Shown: in pieces, positions 1-13,067 of the stretch
How the letters are laid out: each line of letters starts with the position of its first letter
How positions within the stretch are numbered: the stretch's first letter is position 1
From: Grammothele lineata
Lineage: Eukaryota > Basidiomycota > Agaricomycetes > Polyporales > Polyporaceae
Assembly: GCA_002150815.3 (NCBI GenBank)
Contig: NDFF03000094.1
Span: 62,001 to 126,000, forward strand
Reading direction: 5' to 3'
DNA length: 64,000 nucleotides
Notes under the pieces: generated by a model
The model's input: only the letters and a program-made list of their open reading frames with translations
What the model was told of the DNA's origin: nothing
The model's database searches: none
Program-made: the position numbers and the translations under genes

Positions 1-1509
1 GAAGACGAGATACGAGCCATAAACTGAGTAAGTGGTGAGCACAGGCTGAATGGTAGCTGTTCGGGTTGAGGGAACGCACTGAACAGAAGGATGATGGCGA
101 CCTGCAAAGACAAGAATTGAACTCCTGAGCACCCGAATAAACAGCAGAAGACTGCGCTGACGTACGCCATGGCTGACGGCAAGAATATCCTTAGCCTCTT
201 GAGGATCATCGATCGCACTGTCCGCAGTAAGATGGAATGCCGCCGGTAAAAGCACCGCAATCACGGAGACCGTCAGCAACGAAGAGTTGAGCTGCGTGAC
301 ACCTGTCAAGCAGCATTGGTATGAGAAACATCCGAGAAAGGGGTCGGGGTCGGGAGCAGTTCGAGCCCCATAACAGTGGAGGTCTCGACTGATGGTAGGG
401 ACGGTACTCACTCTGCCCAAATCCCTGCTCCGAGAATCTCGTTCCTCCTGCAAAGAAACACATCCCCAGCACGAGCACTGCGACAAAGTAATAACATCAG
501 GACGAGCGTTTAATGTGGTCGAGTGCGGTCATAGAGCGCTTACGCAGGTTACTCAAGATTGAACCGACGACTGTAAATACGACTATCAGTACATGCTGAG
601 CGCTCGGTGCAAAAGACATACGCGAAGACTGCACAACTTGGAGTTCGCACTTGATAAGAGCAATGATCTGGAGACAACACCAACACGTCAAAGGCTTGTT
701 CTGTGACTCCAGCGCATATCAACACACCGCTACAATCAACTCTACCCTGGATATCAAACATTAGCTAGCCACACGAATAATGTTATGAAGACTCGTACGC
801 ATTGCCCTGAAGGGAAGGTTAGCATGACTCGCTGAAGCGACAACATCAGAACTTACCAGAGTCGCATTCATGAGGCCAGCAAGAGTTTGTCCTACCCGCA
901 TTGACAGTTCATCGGTGGCGAAGGCGAGTAGCTGTGCAGTAACATTTCAGATCATGACGAGGACCTAGTAATGACCCTATCACACCTTTGCCAGCGGGAT
1001 GATGGCCAGGAAGGAGACTAGGGTACGATGAGACTCATGAAAGGACGAAGAACGAGCGAACTCACAAACAAAGATGATCGTATCATGTTTGTCCGAATCG
1101 GAAAGTGCGAAGTGCAACGCCCACTGAGAGCCATATCAGACGGAGCGCAATGGCGGTAACCATTCGACTCACCGATACAGGGATGCAAACCAGCAAGACA
1201 TTAAGCCCTGAAAAAAGTAGTGTGAGGAGGAGCGAAGGCATCTGAAAAGGAGGACGGACAAGACATCGTAATAATGGCTTTGATTCCCTGAAGAAGGGGT
1301 GGGGCATCTCCGACTGGTTTACTGGGCATGGTGAGCGATCGGATGAGTGATATAGAATTTGAGGCTTGGGAGGTACGCGAAGTGGCTCGTCCGAGGATGT
1401 TCGTATTTGTAGTCGTCCTCCTTACTGGACCTCCCTCAGGCGTTTCGAAGGTGGGGCGTTTTTGTGCTCCTGAGAGTGGTGTGGCGGTTGAGCTGGCGGT
1501 CTGCTCCAT
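1..1509 (-). CDS. VCX1: Vacuolar Ca2+/H+ exchanger (CAX/VCX1 family), 5' part only
   Basis: Moves Ca2+ into the vacuole in exchange for protons. Exons by minus-strand reading: 1509-1260, 1207-1173, 1123-1066, 1017-986, 931-857, 806-799, 746-728, 667-622, 570-544, 477-412, 302-166, 101-80, 23-1; phase holds across all twelve introns. The joined product has a Ser/Thr-rich cytosolic leader of about 80 residues, then hydrophobic segments with the family signatures ATDELSMRVGQTLAG, GNAVELIVAIIALIK (the alpha-1 cation-binding repeat with its conserved Glu), SSLVGSILSNLLLVLG and TQLNSSLLTVSV. The start is the first ATG before the leader. The second half, including the alpha-2 repeat, lies beyond the left edge, so the gene is partial only because of the window. 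Exon 6 is just 8 nt but encodes the conserved Gly-Asn-Ala. Family is clear; vacuolar location is inferred from fungal relatives. Confidence 0.93.
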
Positions 1510-4500
1510 TATTGTTGCGTATGTATACGTGGGTTGCTGCGGGGGAAGGGGCGATGCAACTGCAACTGGGAAACCGAGTACGAGGCAGCGCGGAAGGACA
1601 AGAGAACAGGTCCAGGAAGCCCGCCGGCCTTATGTTGGACGTTTGCGGGGCGGGACAGGTGGCGCGCTTCTCAGACCGAGGGCTAGGCGTGGGAACCCCC
1701 CTCCCCTCAGACCCCCGAAACCCCTGAAGGAAAAACAGTACTGTGTCACGCGCAGCATCTCCAGATCTCGATCGGGGCAGGTTGGAGCTCAAGCGCTCAT
1801 CAGTCCCTCTGACGCCAACTTCACGTTCAGGCTCGGACTCAACTTTACCCAACCGTACAGCTGTCTTCAAACAGGGTAGACACGCCCGATGTATACGGCG
1901 CCAAGTTCAACTTTACACACACCCGCCTTACTTACGCCTTTGAAAGGAGCTCAAAACTGGAAGCTGGCGCAACTTGATTGATGCAATGGCTCCAAAAACC
2001 AGGCGTGACAATCTCCGGGCATGTACAGCTTGGCCTTTTCGATATTCTCTTTCCACCCTTATCACAGCTTTGGCAGACCAAAGACTATCTGCAGCGTTCG
2101 GCGTTGAGCTAGTGCCGCAAAGCGACCGACAACACTACCCTATACCTGAGGCAACGTACGTGCCACTGCCGTGCTGGCAGAGATGTCGTTGCGACAGCTC
2201 GCTATCCAACCTACCATGACCTATTTTCCATAGCTACGCCGCAGCAGCGCACACGATTTCGTCATTACCAGTAACTCCTAATAGCCCTTGTTTCTTAGTA
2301 TCGCCACTATAGTAGGCCAGTGCGATCCGTCCCCCTCAGCCTTGACATACTGTAGGTTACTCTCACGATCGCCACCATTTTCGGGGCCTCGTTCCGCAAG
2401 GCAGGAAGCCACTGGACATTCAAGACGCCGTCAGAGACAGTATTCATGGCTATGTATCCCACGGCATGGGGTTCACTTCAAGTGGAGCCCACTCATGGAC
2501 GCTCATTCCGGTGGCATATCAAGGATACGTGGGTTTCGGACCGATGTCTCCAAAGCCTAGCATCTGACAAAGTCTCGAACTATCGCTGGTATCCAACCCG
2601 CATGTTCACTAGACGTTTTCGTCGCCATTGGGAGCGAGTCGTCATTCCGGTCGTCATCATAGGAAATACGTACAAGGATACGGTCAGCTTCCTGATATTT
2701 GGATCCCACTTGAGGTTCGTTGCTATTCCTTGGTCCTGTAATGTTTTTAGTCTCGCCTTTTTATCACTTCCTGCGAAGCAATATCCGATGAAGCCGCCAT
2801 TTCCCGAGAGACGCTGCATGCGCGACCGTCAGGGTTTGACAACCATCGTGTTAAAGCAACGCCCCGTGCTTGGACCCCTACACTGACAGCGCCCGCGATC
2901 CACCTGTCATGCTGCGGAGTCTCTCAGAGGAAAACCGCCCCTTCGCGGCGTTGGTTTTCGGAAATCGACATGCAACCTGAGATATACACTGGCACGCGTC
3001 CGTACTATAACCACCGTTTGTACGCAGGACTGTCAGCGCATATTCGACGGCAGCGTGAATTCTGTTCATATACGCTTCGTGGCCGGCACAAGGTCTAATC
3101 TCTCTCAAAGGAGCCCGGTTATCCCGAGGGTCCCGCCGCCACCCTTCAGCGGCTTGTCTAAACGTAAGTACGACAGGCTCGAGGCGCCTTTGCCGAATGC
3201 TGCGCAATTTTCCTACCGCTTGAAGTCCTCTGTGGAGATCAATTCCGCCTCAAAGGCATACACTACCCTAGCATCCTCGCTTTCAGCGTGCTTCATGTAT
3301 GCCGCCTGCTCTTCTCCGCCCACCGCAGTGTGTCAGAAATACGAGCGGTGGCGGCACTGCGGGCTGTGCATTAGCACACCGGGTAGCACGCTTCGCGGCG
3401 TCGCTGCTTCTATGAGATGGAAGGCAACGGAATTGAACGTGACATCCAAACGATGGGCCTCCGAGAATATTGCCACTCGGCACTCGTCTCAGCCTGTCGA
3501 GCGCAAACGCCACAGTAAGGACTGGGGTGGCTGGTGCGCATGCATGCCATGATCTGTGCACGGTGCACGCTCTCACAGGTTCACATACATGAGTCCCGGC
3601 CCGTTGTCTGGGCTGCAGTGCATTCTCGCATAGCCTCTCCGCGAGTCGGGGATTGTGGGTATAATTCGGGCCGGAGTGACATAGATCGTGTTGAGGCTGC
3701 ACAGGCTCATATGCCGAATGCACAACCTGCTTGCGAAGCACACGGGTAAGCTACTGCGCCCCCGGCCGGTCTTACGCGGCGTCAATGCGCTGGAGGCTAG
3801 GATGCTGACGGTATCGAAGAGGTGTTCAGGGTCCGTTCTCTGATCATGAGGAGCTCATCGCTTTTTATGTCCCATAATAGGTAGGTGCCATGCAGTGCGC
3901 GTCACGCCCGTCAGACGTGATGGCACTAATGAGCTGCTTACGGGCTGAGCGCGAGGGTCGCAGTGGATTGAACAAATGCGAAGCAGCTACTCGCACTTCT
4001 ATGCTTACACTCCACCTCGGCCCGTGAGTGAGTATCGAGAGCACGATCAATGCGCGGGCATATAGCGGAGGCGAGCCATTCGGACGTGTGGCTAGTATGT
4101 AGGACCGAGCACAGCTGTGGTCAGTGTCGGCGCTATAGCCTTAGGTATGTGCCACTAAACGGATTCGCATCTTGACACCCAGCGCCCATTTTGCCGATCC
4201 CCGAGCCGGCAATACGTCAGGCTACGCTCGTACAAAGCCCTCGCGATCGGAGCGCCGCGTCCGGATACATTTATCGGACCGCACGCTGTGACATAAGGCT
4301 GCGCTGAGACGGTTCTGGCTGCGCTTAGCACCAAGCACAGTTCGACGCCCGCGAGATCCTGGAGACAGTGCAATGCAAGAGGATAGAGTACTGGGGAGCG
4401 ATCATCGAAACCTCGAGTGCCTCACCTATGCTGAAATGAATCCAAGGAAGTGTGTTCCCGACTGCTAATCACCTTAACGCGTACATTTAGGGTCTAGGTC

Positions 4501-6899
4501 TATGAACCGGGACCAATACATGACGTGATTATACACACGCCGCAGACGAGCCGTACTTACATCCGAGTCATTCTCACTAGGGCTATGCACGCGAGAATAC
4601 TAGTATCCAGCGCATGGGATGGGAGCAGGAGACCGCGCAGGTGAGCCTTGAGGCTAGGGGTTTTCTAGACGCGTTTAGTTATGCCCACCCCAACGCTCAA
4701 GGCACGGTGCATGGATTAGAGCACATCAAACGTCACTGTGCGCTTAGTGTATGAATATCAACAGGTTACGCATACCGTCATGCACCAATATATGCGCCCC
4801 AAACCGCCAGTCGAAGGATCCACTACCTGAAGCACTTGGAGATCCGGAAGAGTTACGATATCCACGAAGGACCCCGGGGAACCTGTCATTGAGGGATGCT
4901 AAATAGAGTCACGTTTCGCAGCGCCTACGAGATATCGCGAGGCATCGAGTCCGACTGTGACGCCTTGAGAATAGCCAGACTACGGCCGATGTCCCCGGTC
5001 TGCCAAACGAAGCCGCAAACCACACAGACGCGGTTGGATATTCGCTGGCATTCCCATATGGGACATATACGTCAGAAGAAGCCTCGCAGCAGAAACCAAT
5101 GCTGATACTTCGCGCAACGTGGCTGTCCGGGCGTGTCTATCGGTATATACGCACTGCGAGATCATGACTCGCCGTATGGTTTGCTAAGAACTGCAGCAGA
5201 GATGTAAGCAGGCTTTTTGAGCGCAGTATCCGAACGCCATCGGAGTTCTGATGATGGGTCCTGCTGTGATCTAGACGATTCGAGCCAATAGGGAGAACGC
5301 TCTCTTGAAGCACCCAAGATTGTCGGGTGTACGTGTCAAGTGCCCATCGAAAAATACGGATACAAAACTATGTATGATTGATTAGCAATGCAATATGGAT
5401 CCGGTATATGGAAAGAGCAGGACAAAACATTGCGAGGGTTTCATCGGTAGCCAAGTACAGCGCAGGCGAGTATCGCCCATGAGATCTTCTTGTTGTGTAT
5501 ATTCGATGGGAGACGATAAGCCGCCACGGGAAACCGAGTACAGCTTGTGTTAACGGGGATGTCCGCTGTAACGCCGCCCAGCGCTGTCAGCAATGAAGGC
5601 GCGGCTCTAGGGAAACGGCAGTCATGCTATCCGTCGTTACGACGCAACCTACATCCTGACACCGCATACGATACGCAGGTCATTAGACATATGCCGGTCA
5701 GGTGAGAAGACGTACCGACACGTCCATAGTCAGGCAGCCTAGCGCTACCAATGTGGCTACCAGCACATTGAGAACATATGGAGCTATCGTCTCTATTGCG
5801 TCAACACAGACCTTCCAGGTATCCCATATACTGGATATAGCGAACTGTTTGTCTGTCTCGCGGTTCGGCGGACATCCTTCATGAACCAGATTCACAACGG
5901 GCGCGATCCCCATTAGAGACCCCGGAGGCTGCCTGAGACAGAGCTTCCAGGCACATCCCACAATCAGCGATGTAGAAGCCAAAATGAGAGCTGTTCTAGC
6001 GTACGTGGTTCTCATAGCATTTACTGCGCCGGGGCCACGGGGTAAGTAGAATGCACTGGAAGAAAATAAAGCGGCATAGAAGCGCTCACCGCCATACGCA
6101 ACGCCCACGTCGTCTATACCAAGCTAGCGCCAAAGACAGCCGCCCAAGCTCTTATCTCTCCCTCTCTCACGAACATTCCTTATCTCTGCCCTCCCCGCGC
6201 ACATGGCAAGGCAAGCACAAGCGGATCTCCGTCTTGGCGCGATCTGGTGTACCTCCAGAGGCTGTGCTATGTATACAGAGTGTTCGGTAAGCGAGGGAGG
6301 GAAGTTCGAAGGTGGTGGCTCCGGCCCGCGCGGGCTTTCCCCGGCACAGCACCGTTGGACGTAGCGGGCAAAGAACACGCTTCGCGGGTACCGCTCCTGC
6401 CGCACTTGTGGGGAAACCGTTGTATGTTACCAGTGCCCGTGGCTAGGACACGGCGCAGTGTCTTCTTTGGTGTGTCCTTGAGGCATCGCAACGGTTATTT
6501 CTGGATGGCATTTGTGGACGCGCGTCTCCTTCTATGGACTCTTGAGTTCAAAGTATAGGTGCGGATTTCCTTCGATCTCGCTGCACTGCAGTATCCGGGT
6601 GAATGCAGTTGGTATGGTATTGGGTGTAGAAGGACTAGACAAAGGGAGATACATAACTATTATACAGCCGAAGAGTCGCACGCTGGCAACCACTATTGTT
6701 CCTTTTTGGCGTTATAGTTTACAGTGCGCGTGTGAGAGGTCAGTAGACATTTTGTACAGACGTATGCTCAGCAGTGCGATAGCAACACGATTAGAAGAGG
6801 AGAACAAAACCCGCCAATTTCACCACACAATGGGCTCACGGCAGCACCGCCCACCGAACTCGAGGGAACTGGATCCCGTAGGCAAGCCGCATACACAAT
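1510..6899. other. Gene-poor block, 5.4 kb
   Basis: I find no conserved coding motif on either strand. Open frames here are short, have no family resemblance, and do not join into a model with phased introns, unlike every neighbour. The longest (5698-6108 minus, 1328-1879 plus) look like chance frames. Part must hold the promoter of the Ca2+/H+ exchanger (start 1509) and the 3' end of the F-box gene. No tandem repeat, long terminal repeat or simple-sequence run was noticed. A decayed transposon or an unrecognised lineage-specific gene cannot be excluded by eye. Confidence 0.5.
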
Positions 6900-9323
6900 C
6901 TACCCCTGGTAGGCGAATGCGACAGCGCCATACAGACCTGCCTCACGGCCTAACAGCCCGTCCCCGTGCAGCACCTGTTCGCACAATCATCCAAATCAGT
7001 TCCCACCCAAACCACAGGAAGCGCGATCGATCGCGAATACAGGCGCACACTCACCTCCATTTTACGCGCGTGCCAGCCCACGCCGCTGCTCACGTTGCCG
7101 TTCGCACTCGCGAGCGCCTCGAGCTCGACTCGCCAGGGATGGTTGGGGTCCAGGTCCCGTCTCAGCACACTTCCCCGCTTCCTATCGCTCTCTTCCGATC
7201 CTTCGGGTGCTGTCCAGCCGCTGGCAACGTCGACGTACCACCCTCGACCGCCCTTGCTTCGCACGATTCTCCACGTCCCTGCTCCGGCACCGAGCCCGGT
7301 CAGGAGTGGCGGCGCGAGCTCGATGATACGCAGGCGTGTGGGAGGCTCCTCTGCCTTCGCCTTGGAGGTCAAACTGAATGAGAACGGCGGGGTGCACAGG
7401 GGACGGATGAGCTGCGCGTGGAGGGCGATGGTCGCCTGGCGCGTGGAGACGAACTCGACGCCGTAGCCGAGCTCGGAGGTCGAGGTGACGAGGGTGAGGA
7501 CCTCGACGTTGGGTGCCTTGTTGGTGAGAAAAGTGACAACAGCGGAGAGCTCGAGCGTTCGGATGTGGGAGAGCCCGAGCGAGCGGAGACGCGGCTGAGC
7601 AGGAAAGACGTCCACGAGCAGCGAGCGGGTAAGTGGCGTGTTCGAGAGGTCGAGGTAAACGAGCTGGCCGCTTTTGAAGCACGGTGCGAGCTCGACAATG
7701 TCGTGCAGCTCTTCCTCGGAGAGCGGCGAAGGGTAGGTGAAGTCGCCGTAAAGCGACAGCTCACGAATGTCCTGCGCGGCTGGGGCCTCAACGAGGAAGT
7801 CACGAATGCTCTCCCCGGAGAGCCAGTTGCAACGTTCCAACGCTAGGGATTGGAGACGGATGGTGGGTGAGGCGCCGAGAGCAGCCAGACCTTCGGATGT
7901 GATCCGTGTGCAGGAAAGATCGAGATGGGTCAGGTGGGGGAATGCAAGGACGAGCGGCTCCAGGATATGGGACTGCACGGACTTGACACCACGCAGTCCT
8001 AGGCGGCGCATACCAGGGAAAATGAGAGGCTCCTCCTGAACGTTCCGGGAACGCGGCCTGCGGCGCTCGCGTTCGTCCTCGCTGTCGCTGCTGGAGGGCT
8101 CTGACCGGTCGAGCAAAAAGCTACTCACAAATTGCGTCAGGGCGTTTACGAAGACACCACTGACGCAACCTGTCACGTCGATAGCCTCGAGATCTTTGCA
8201 CTCGCGACGGCGCTCCAAATCCTCTTGCTCCGGATCACTGGGGTCCGGGACCACGACGTCCCGTCCACGGGAAGGACGCCCACGACCTCGTGAGGCGGAA
8301 CCTCGCAGAAGCAACTCTTTGAGGACTGGGAAAGTGAGCGCCCCATCCATGTACTCCGTCGCACCAAACACGTGCAAATTTGGCAATTCCTGCCGCACGT
8401 TCGTCATTTTCACGTTTCTCCAGAGTAGGGTGATAACGTACCTTTAGCACCGCGAAAAGTCGCTCTCCAGTTACGAAACGGTTGTTCACTCCTTCCTCCA
8501 CCATCCGTCGCATTCCGATGGTTCGGAAGTGGTTAAAATCGAGATGGCGAACCAGCCGTCCTGGGTGTGGATCATGAGGCGGGGGAACTGTACCACCAAG
8601 GCGCAAATGTGCAAATGGTATCAGCGCACGCCATAACAAGCCTGTGTGGCATCAGTTGCACTCACCATAAATTCCAGGGTGCGCGCTCGCCATGACATCC
8701 TGGATGGCGACAGAGATCGAGCGCACGAGCTTCCACCGCGCGGGAGACTTGCTCTTTGTCCGAAGGCGACGGGGACTCGGGTCGCGACTCGCAGGCGGCG
8801 TGAGCAGCTCAGGGGGAATGGAGATGTCGGGGCCGGAGAGCCGCTCGAGAACCTTGTCGTGCAGATCGGAAGCCGCGTCCGACGCGTCAACGGGGCTGTC
8901 ACCGAGCAGGTTCCGCGCGGCGAGCGCCGCCGTCTCCGCGCTCCGGAGCGTCTGGTCGAGCATGAGTGCGGCCTGGACCTCGCTCGCCTCCTCGTCGTCC
9001 CCGCCGGCGACCTCCTCGACGATCGAGAGCCAGGAGCGTGGGAGGCGAATTTCGACCTTGTGCCAGAGCCAGGGCTTGGCGGCCTCGTACCAGGCCTTAT
9101 TCACCTGGCAGACATTGGCGAGTGTCCGCCGTACGACGGGCTCGGACCAGTACGAAGACGGGTATGAGGACGGCAGGGCGGATGGCGCACCGGGATAGTC
9201 ATCGCAAAGCGGCGGGTCGAGAGAGGTGGTCAGAGGTGGGAGCCCTGAGGCATAGATGTGGGCACAGATGACCGCGAGTAACTCCGGAGGAAACTGGGAC
9301 GCAACAGACAATTCTGGGGCCAT
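6900..9323 (-). CDS. F-box-like leucine-rich repeat protein
   Basis: Exons 9323-8666, 8587-8442, 8389-7055 and 6974-6900 join to 737 aa. The start (MAPELSV) directly precedes an F-box-like helix set, FPPELLAVICAHIY then LANVCQVNKAWYEAAKPWLW (residues about 10-100), which in this family binds Skp1 of an SCF ubiquitin ligase. A charged linker follows, then irregular leucine-rich repeats (LTHLDLSCTRITSEGLAALG, LVYLDLSNTPLTRSLLVDVF), the likely substrate-binding face. An acidic-basic low-complexity stretch ([15 protein letters not shown]) interrupts the repeats. The last exon, reached through a 80-bp intron, gives a tail ending GREAGLYGAVAFAYQG; reading through that intron would give an implausible Cys-rich end. 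The substrate cannot be told from sequence. The family call is sound; membership of an SCF complex is inferred. Confidence 0.85.
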
Positions 9324-12300
9324 AGAAAGCGGCGAGAGGAGAAGGTGGTGAACTTGGTGGTGTGTGTTAATGCGGAACTGGAGGTGGAGCGGTGGATAAC
9401 GGAAACAGGTCGACGAAAAGGGAGTCAGACAGTGAGGGAGAGGAGGATCGAGAGTTCTTATACGGAGTCATGGTTGCGTTTGAGAGGAGAGGGGACGTGA
9501 CCTCGGGTCAAACGCAAGCCCGTGGGGAGCGGCGTGCCGAGAACGACCACGATTCATCCGGGGCTCATCAAGGGCGCCTATAGTCTCCTGATCTTCGACT
9601 CGGTCCTGCCGCCTTCTCGCTCCTGCCTTCGCACGCACGCCATGGCCATCTTCTTCCCCGGCAGACATCCCGTGTACCTTTAGCCTTTCCGCAGCTGCAC
9701 CACGCCCTCGTACCCGCGACGTCCCAATCGCCAGCCAACGTCGCCCGCCCGGACCCTGGGCTTGTTCTACCCCGCACACGTGACAAGCCCCGGCCTGTCC
9801 TCCAAGCTCCGGGGGCGTCCACCGCAGGCACCGCGCACCCCGGAGCGTCCAGACCAGCACAGGCGCGAAGCGTCTGTGACTTTCGGCAAGCGGCCCACAC
9901 CGTGCGTGGCGGACACGATCGCGAAGGTCCTCAATTCCCGCTGCTCATGGCGTGCTCGAATCCAGCACCCCCGGTTGAGATCGTCGGCTGCGCCTCGCTG
10001 GCCAGAGGCCCTTCGCGAATGGCGCTATTTACACGTTCAAACGTGCATCGGCCGCCCAGCGGAGGTCATCCTGCCATCGGAGCGAGGCCCGAGGACCCGT
10101 GCTCTCGCGTCCGCGCCTCATGACGGCGAGCCGCCTTCACCGGTTCCTGTTCGGCCGTTAGCCGTCCCAACCCGCCCTTCGCGCGGAGGCAAACGAGGCG
10201 GAAAGCTAGTTATTGGCGCGCCAGGAGGTATAGTTGATGCGCTTTGTGCATCATCATGGGACGCGGTCGCGCCTTGTTTGTACTTACGTCCTCCCCGCTT
10301 TTGTAGGAAATTTTGCATGTCCATTTAGTTAACGCTGTCCAGCCTAGCAGACTACGGCTCGTGACGCTAACTGTGGGTTAAGACAACGCCGGTAACTCGC
10401 CAAACGCAAAGGGAGGTATGTCGACTACTCGTCGGCCGTTCAGTGGTATGTTCTGACGTCGCTCCACCCCCTCTCAGACTGCCTAGGGCCGACGAATCTA
10501 CGAATGAGGCTCGGATCGGACACATCCATCGCATACGAGAATAGACCTTGTTCACGGGCTATTCTCGTTCACGTCGTCGAAGCAGACGGTTCACTTCCTC
10601 GTCCGGCACAGAAAACATTCATACGCGTCGTAATGGGTTACTCTTCTTTCTCTGAATTGCGCCATTTCGGGCCAGGTGGTCAACTACCTCAGAAGAAGTC
10701 CGCAAATACCGACTTTTTCCCAACCTCGCGCGCGACACGGATGCCGTATTGCACCGTAACCCCATCATGTGCGCTTCCCATGCACTCGTCCCGGAGATAC
10801 CCACTCTTCGACTGAAGATCGTTTGTCAACCACCACTCCAACAATGCTCGCGGCGGGCCTCCGCGCAAGATATATCCTGCCGCGCTATGAATATCACCAC
10901 TTCCTTCGCTCCTTCGCGCTCACGCCACGAAGCTGCCGTTCCTACCACGCCGCCGCACCTGCGCTTCCGTGCCGAATCTACCGCCAGTCGACGCGCGAAG
11001 GTTCACTCACACGTAGCCGTCAGTACAGCCCGTTGCAGCAGGCGCTGCTCACCAACGTGCGGAATTCAGTCGTGGCCCGTCCCACCTGACTGCTCGTGGC
11101 GGCGGGCTACGTCTGCTGACGCTCAGCGCCTCCTGGGGTACAGCGTGGTTCGTTCGGCTAGGTCGTAAGCTTGGGAGTCGACAAGCCCATACTGCGTCAG
11201 AGCAGGTTGGCTAGCCTTGTTTGAGATGGCCATGGGATGGCGGGCTGCGGCAAGGGCGGGATGTAAATGATCCAAATACTGGAGTGTGCATGCAGACTAC
11301 CGTGGGTGTCGGTTATATTCGTGTGTTTCAGAGGGTCATGGTGTGCGTTGTGCGCGGGGAAGAGAGGACAACGTGGCGTTACGAGTACGTATACTGTACG
11401 ATGGCCCTCACATTGGGGGGCATCTAGCTTCCACGCACACGCATGTGCGAGGACAACTTGGCGCTGAACGTCCTCAATGCACGGTTTGGTTAACTAAACA
11501 TCTTGAGTCTAGTTGGCACGTTCTCCGTGCCAACGTGGGTAAAGTGCTTCTGTTCGGTAATGAGACAGTGGGAGGGAGGAGACATCCACGTTGGGAATCT
11601 GAAGCGACTGCCTCTTCCCGACTAACTAGCCAGTAAGCCTTTCCTTCCAGTGGCTATTTCCGTCTAACTTGCGCACTGTCAGTCTAGACATCCAGCCGGC
11701 CTCGTGGGGGCGTTACTCACATTCCCTCCGCCGGGTATCCGTGTACGCATCCATACCTTCCTTATGCCCAGTTTCGACAAGCATAGCTGAATGTTTCGAC
11801 CGCGACTGTTTCGACGAGGACGAAGAGCGGCTTGCCAATGACGTGAACCGCTTCGCAACTCATCCTCCCCTACGAACAGATCCTCCACCACCGTCACCCC
11901 CTACCCCTCTTTCGTGCGATCCATGGAGGCCACAGGGGCCGTTGGCAGCATGTACATACATCCTTCTATAGTGCGTACGCCCAGTGAACTCTGGCCCCAT
12001 TGTCACCGAGCTCACCATTCAGATCCCTGAGCACCTCAAGGTCAGAAGCTCGACCTCAAGGCGCTGCTCATCCGATTCAGCCATGTCGCAAGTCCCTTTG
12101 CTTTTGCAACCGCAACCTTCAAGGGGCGATGAAGGAGAGAGGTGCGGTCCGGACCGCCACAGACGAGACACTCCGCGTTTGAGGAAAGTCGACCCAACGA
12201 CACGGTGAGTGCACTTTGTCCATCGATGATGTTCACCATATGTATTCGCTGGGCACTGGGTTACACTCGTATCTAGTCTCCACTTGGCACCTGCGATAAA

Positions 12301-13067
12301 TGTTGGACGTGGGATAGGTCAGAGGAGCGAAAGGCGATGTTATCACCCTCCACCAAGGCGTATGGTGACGAAGCTAGCACTGGACGGTTCACAGCTAGCA
12401 TATGCCCGCTGAGACACATGCTGGACGGTGGACGCACTCGCTGTTTGCCCGTAATTTATGGTTCGGGTGACTGTCTCGCCCCTAGTGGTCACCGAAGGGC
12501 CTCGAATGTCGCCATTCTGCTGTCAGCGAGAAGGGTCGAGCACGGCATCGGGGCATGCGCCCAAAGTCCGCGTGGGCAGGTTTGGGGGTTCTTCTGGCGG
12601 GCGCAGCGAAGCAGCGGAGGAATCCTACGGTCTGATGAGGACACTAACAGAGGAAGGGTGGACTTCCAGGTCGGCGCTTCCATGAAGTTGACAGGGCGCT
12701 ATTTGTACGTGCTGCTCGTCTCGAGAGACGTCTTGTTGCTAGGCAGGGCTACAAGGCCAGTGGACGGATACGTTGACACATTCCCTACCTATGGACATGC
12801 GAAGAAAAACGCATCAAAACGCTGTCAGAACTACGCACGAGGATTACCTAGCGCGTCCTAGTTTTGAGGGGGCGGGGAGGCATTTAGTAACCACGTTGTC
12901 GTCTGGAGCAATGGCAGTCGCACCCCATCTTCTCGCTCCGACCATTAAGATGCATCATTTCGCCGAAGATACATTAAGATGTCCTCTGAGTGCCTCGCTA
13001 CCTACGAGGATGTGGATCGTCCACAGTGTTTTCGATGAAGCATGACGAACGTGTCTCACAGACAGCG
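9324..13067. other. Gene-poor block, 3.7 kb
   Basis: Holds the promoter of the F-box gene at its left end and the 3' flank of ERG28 at its right end. Apart from the weak candidate at 10844-11089, I see no frame that resembles a protein family and no exons that can be phased together. The 174-codon frame at 12337-12861 has irregular composition and no hydrophobic or repeat pattern. No repeats or RNA genes were recognised. Confidence 0.45.
10844..11089 (+). CDS. Possible first exon of a mitochondrial protein (weak)
   Basis: An ATG at 10844 opens a frame of 81 codons whose product begins MLAAGLRARYILPRYEYHHF and is rich in Arg, Ser, Ala and Tyr with no acidic residue for a long stretch, as in a mitochondrial targeting peptide. 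It ends at a stop at 11087-11089. I could not find a convincing donor site leading to a recognisable mature domain, although other frames continue open to about 11165. It may be exon 1 of an unrecognised gene, a short protein, or chance. No function is proposed. Confidence 0.25.
   Translation: MLAAGLRARYILPRYEYHHFLRSFALTPRSCRSYHAAAPALPCRIYRQSTREGSLTRSRQYSPLQQALLTNVRNSVVARPT

Noticed and set aside
340..370. tRNA B-box-like sequence near gcagttcgagcccc
   Set aside because: It lies in an intron of the Ca2+/H+ exchanger and no cloverleaf with an A box and acceptor stem can be drawn around it.
5698..6108. 136-codon minus-strand frame with hydrophobic stretches
   Set aside because: Hydrophobic segments alone are weak support; no family, no flanking exons and no codon pattern like the neighbouring genes.
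6512..7381. 289-codon plus-strand frame
   Set aside because: Its 3' half is antisense to the F-box gene and the rest has no family resemblance.
9762..10328. 188-codon plus-strand frame
   Set aside because: Arg/Pro-rich as expected from a random frame in GC-rich DNA; nothing conserved.
12337..12861. 174-codon plus-strand frame
   Set aside because: Irregular composition, no motif, no splice partner; best explained by chance in non-coding sequence.
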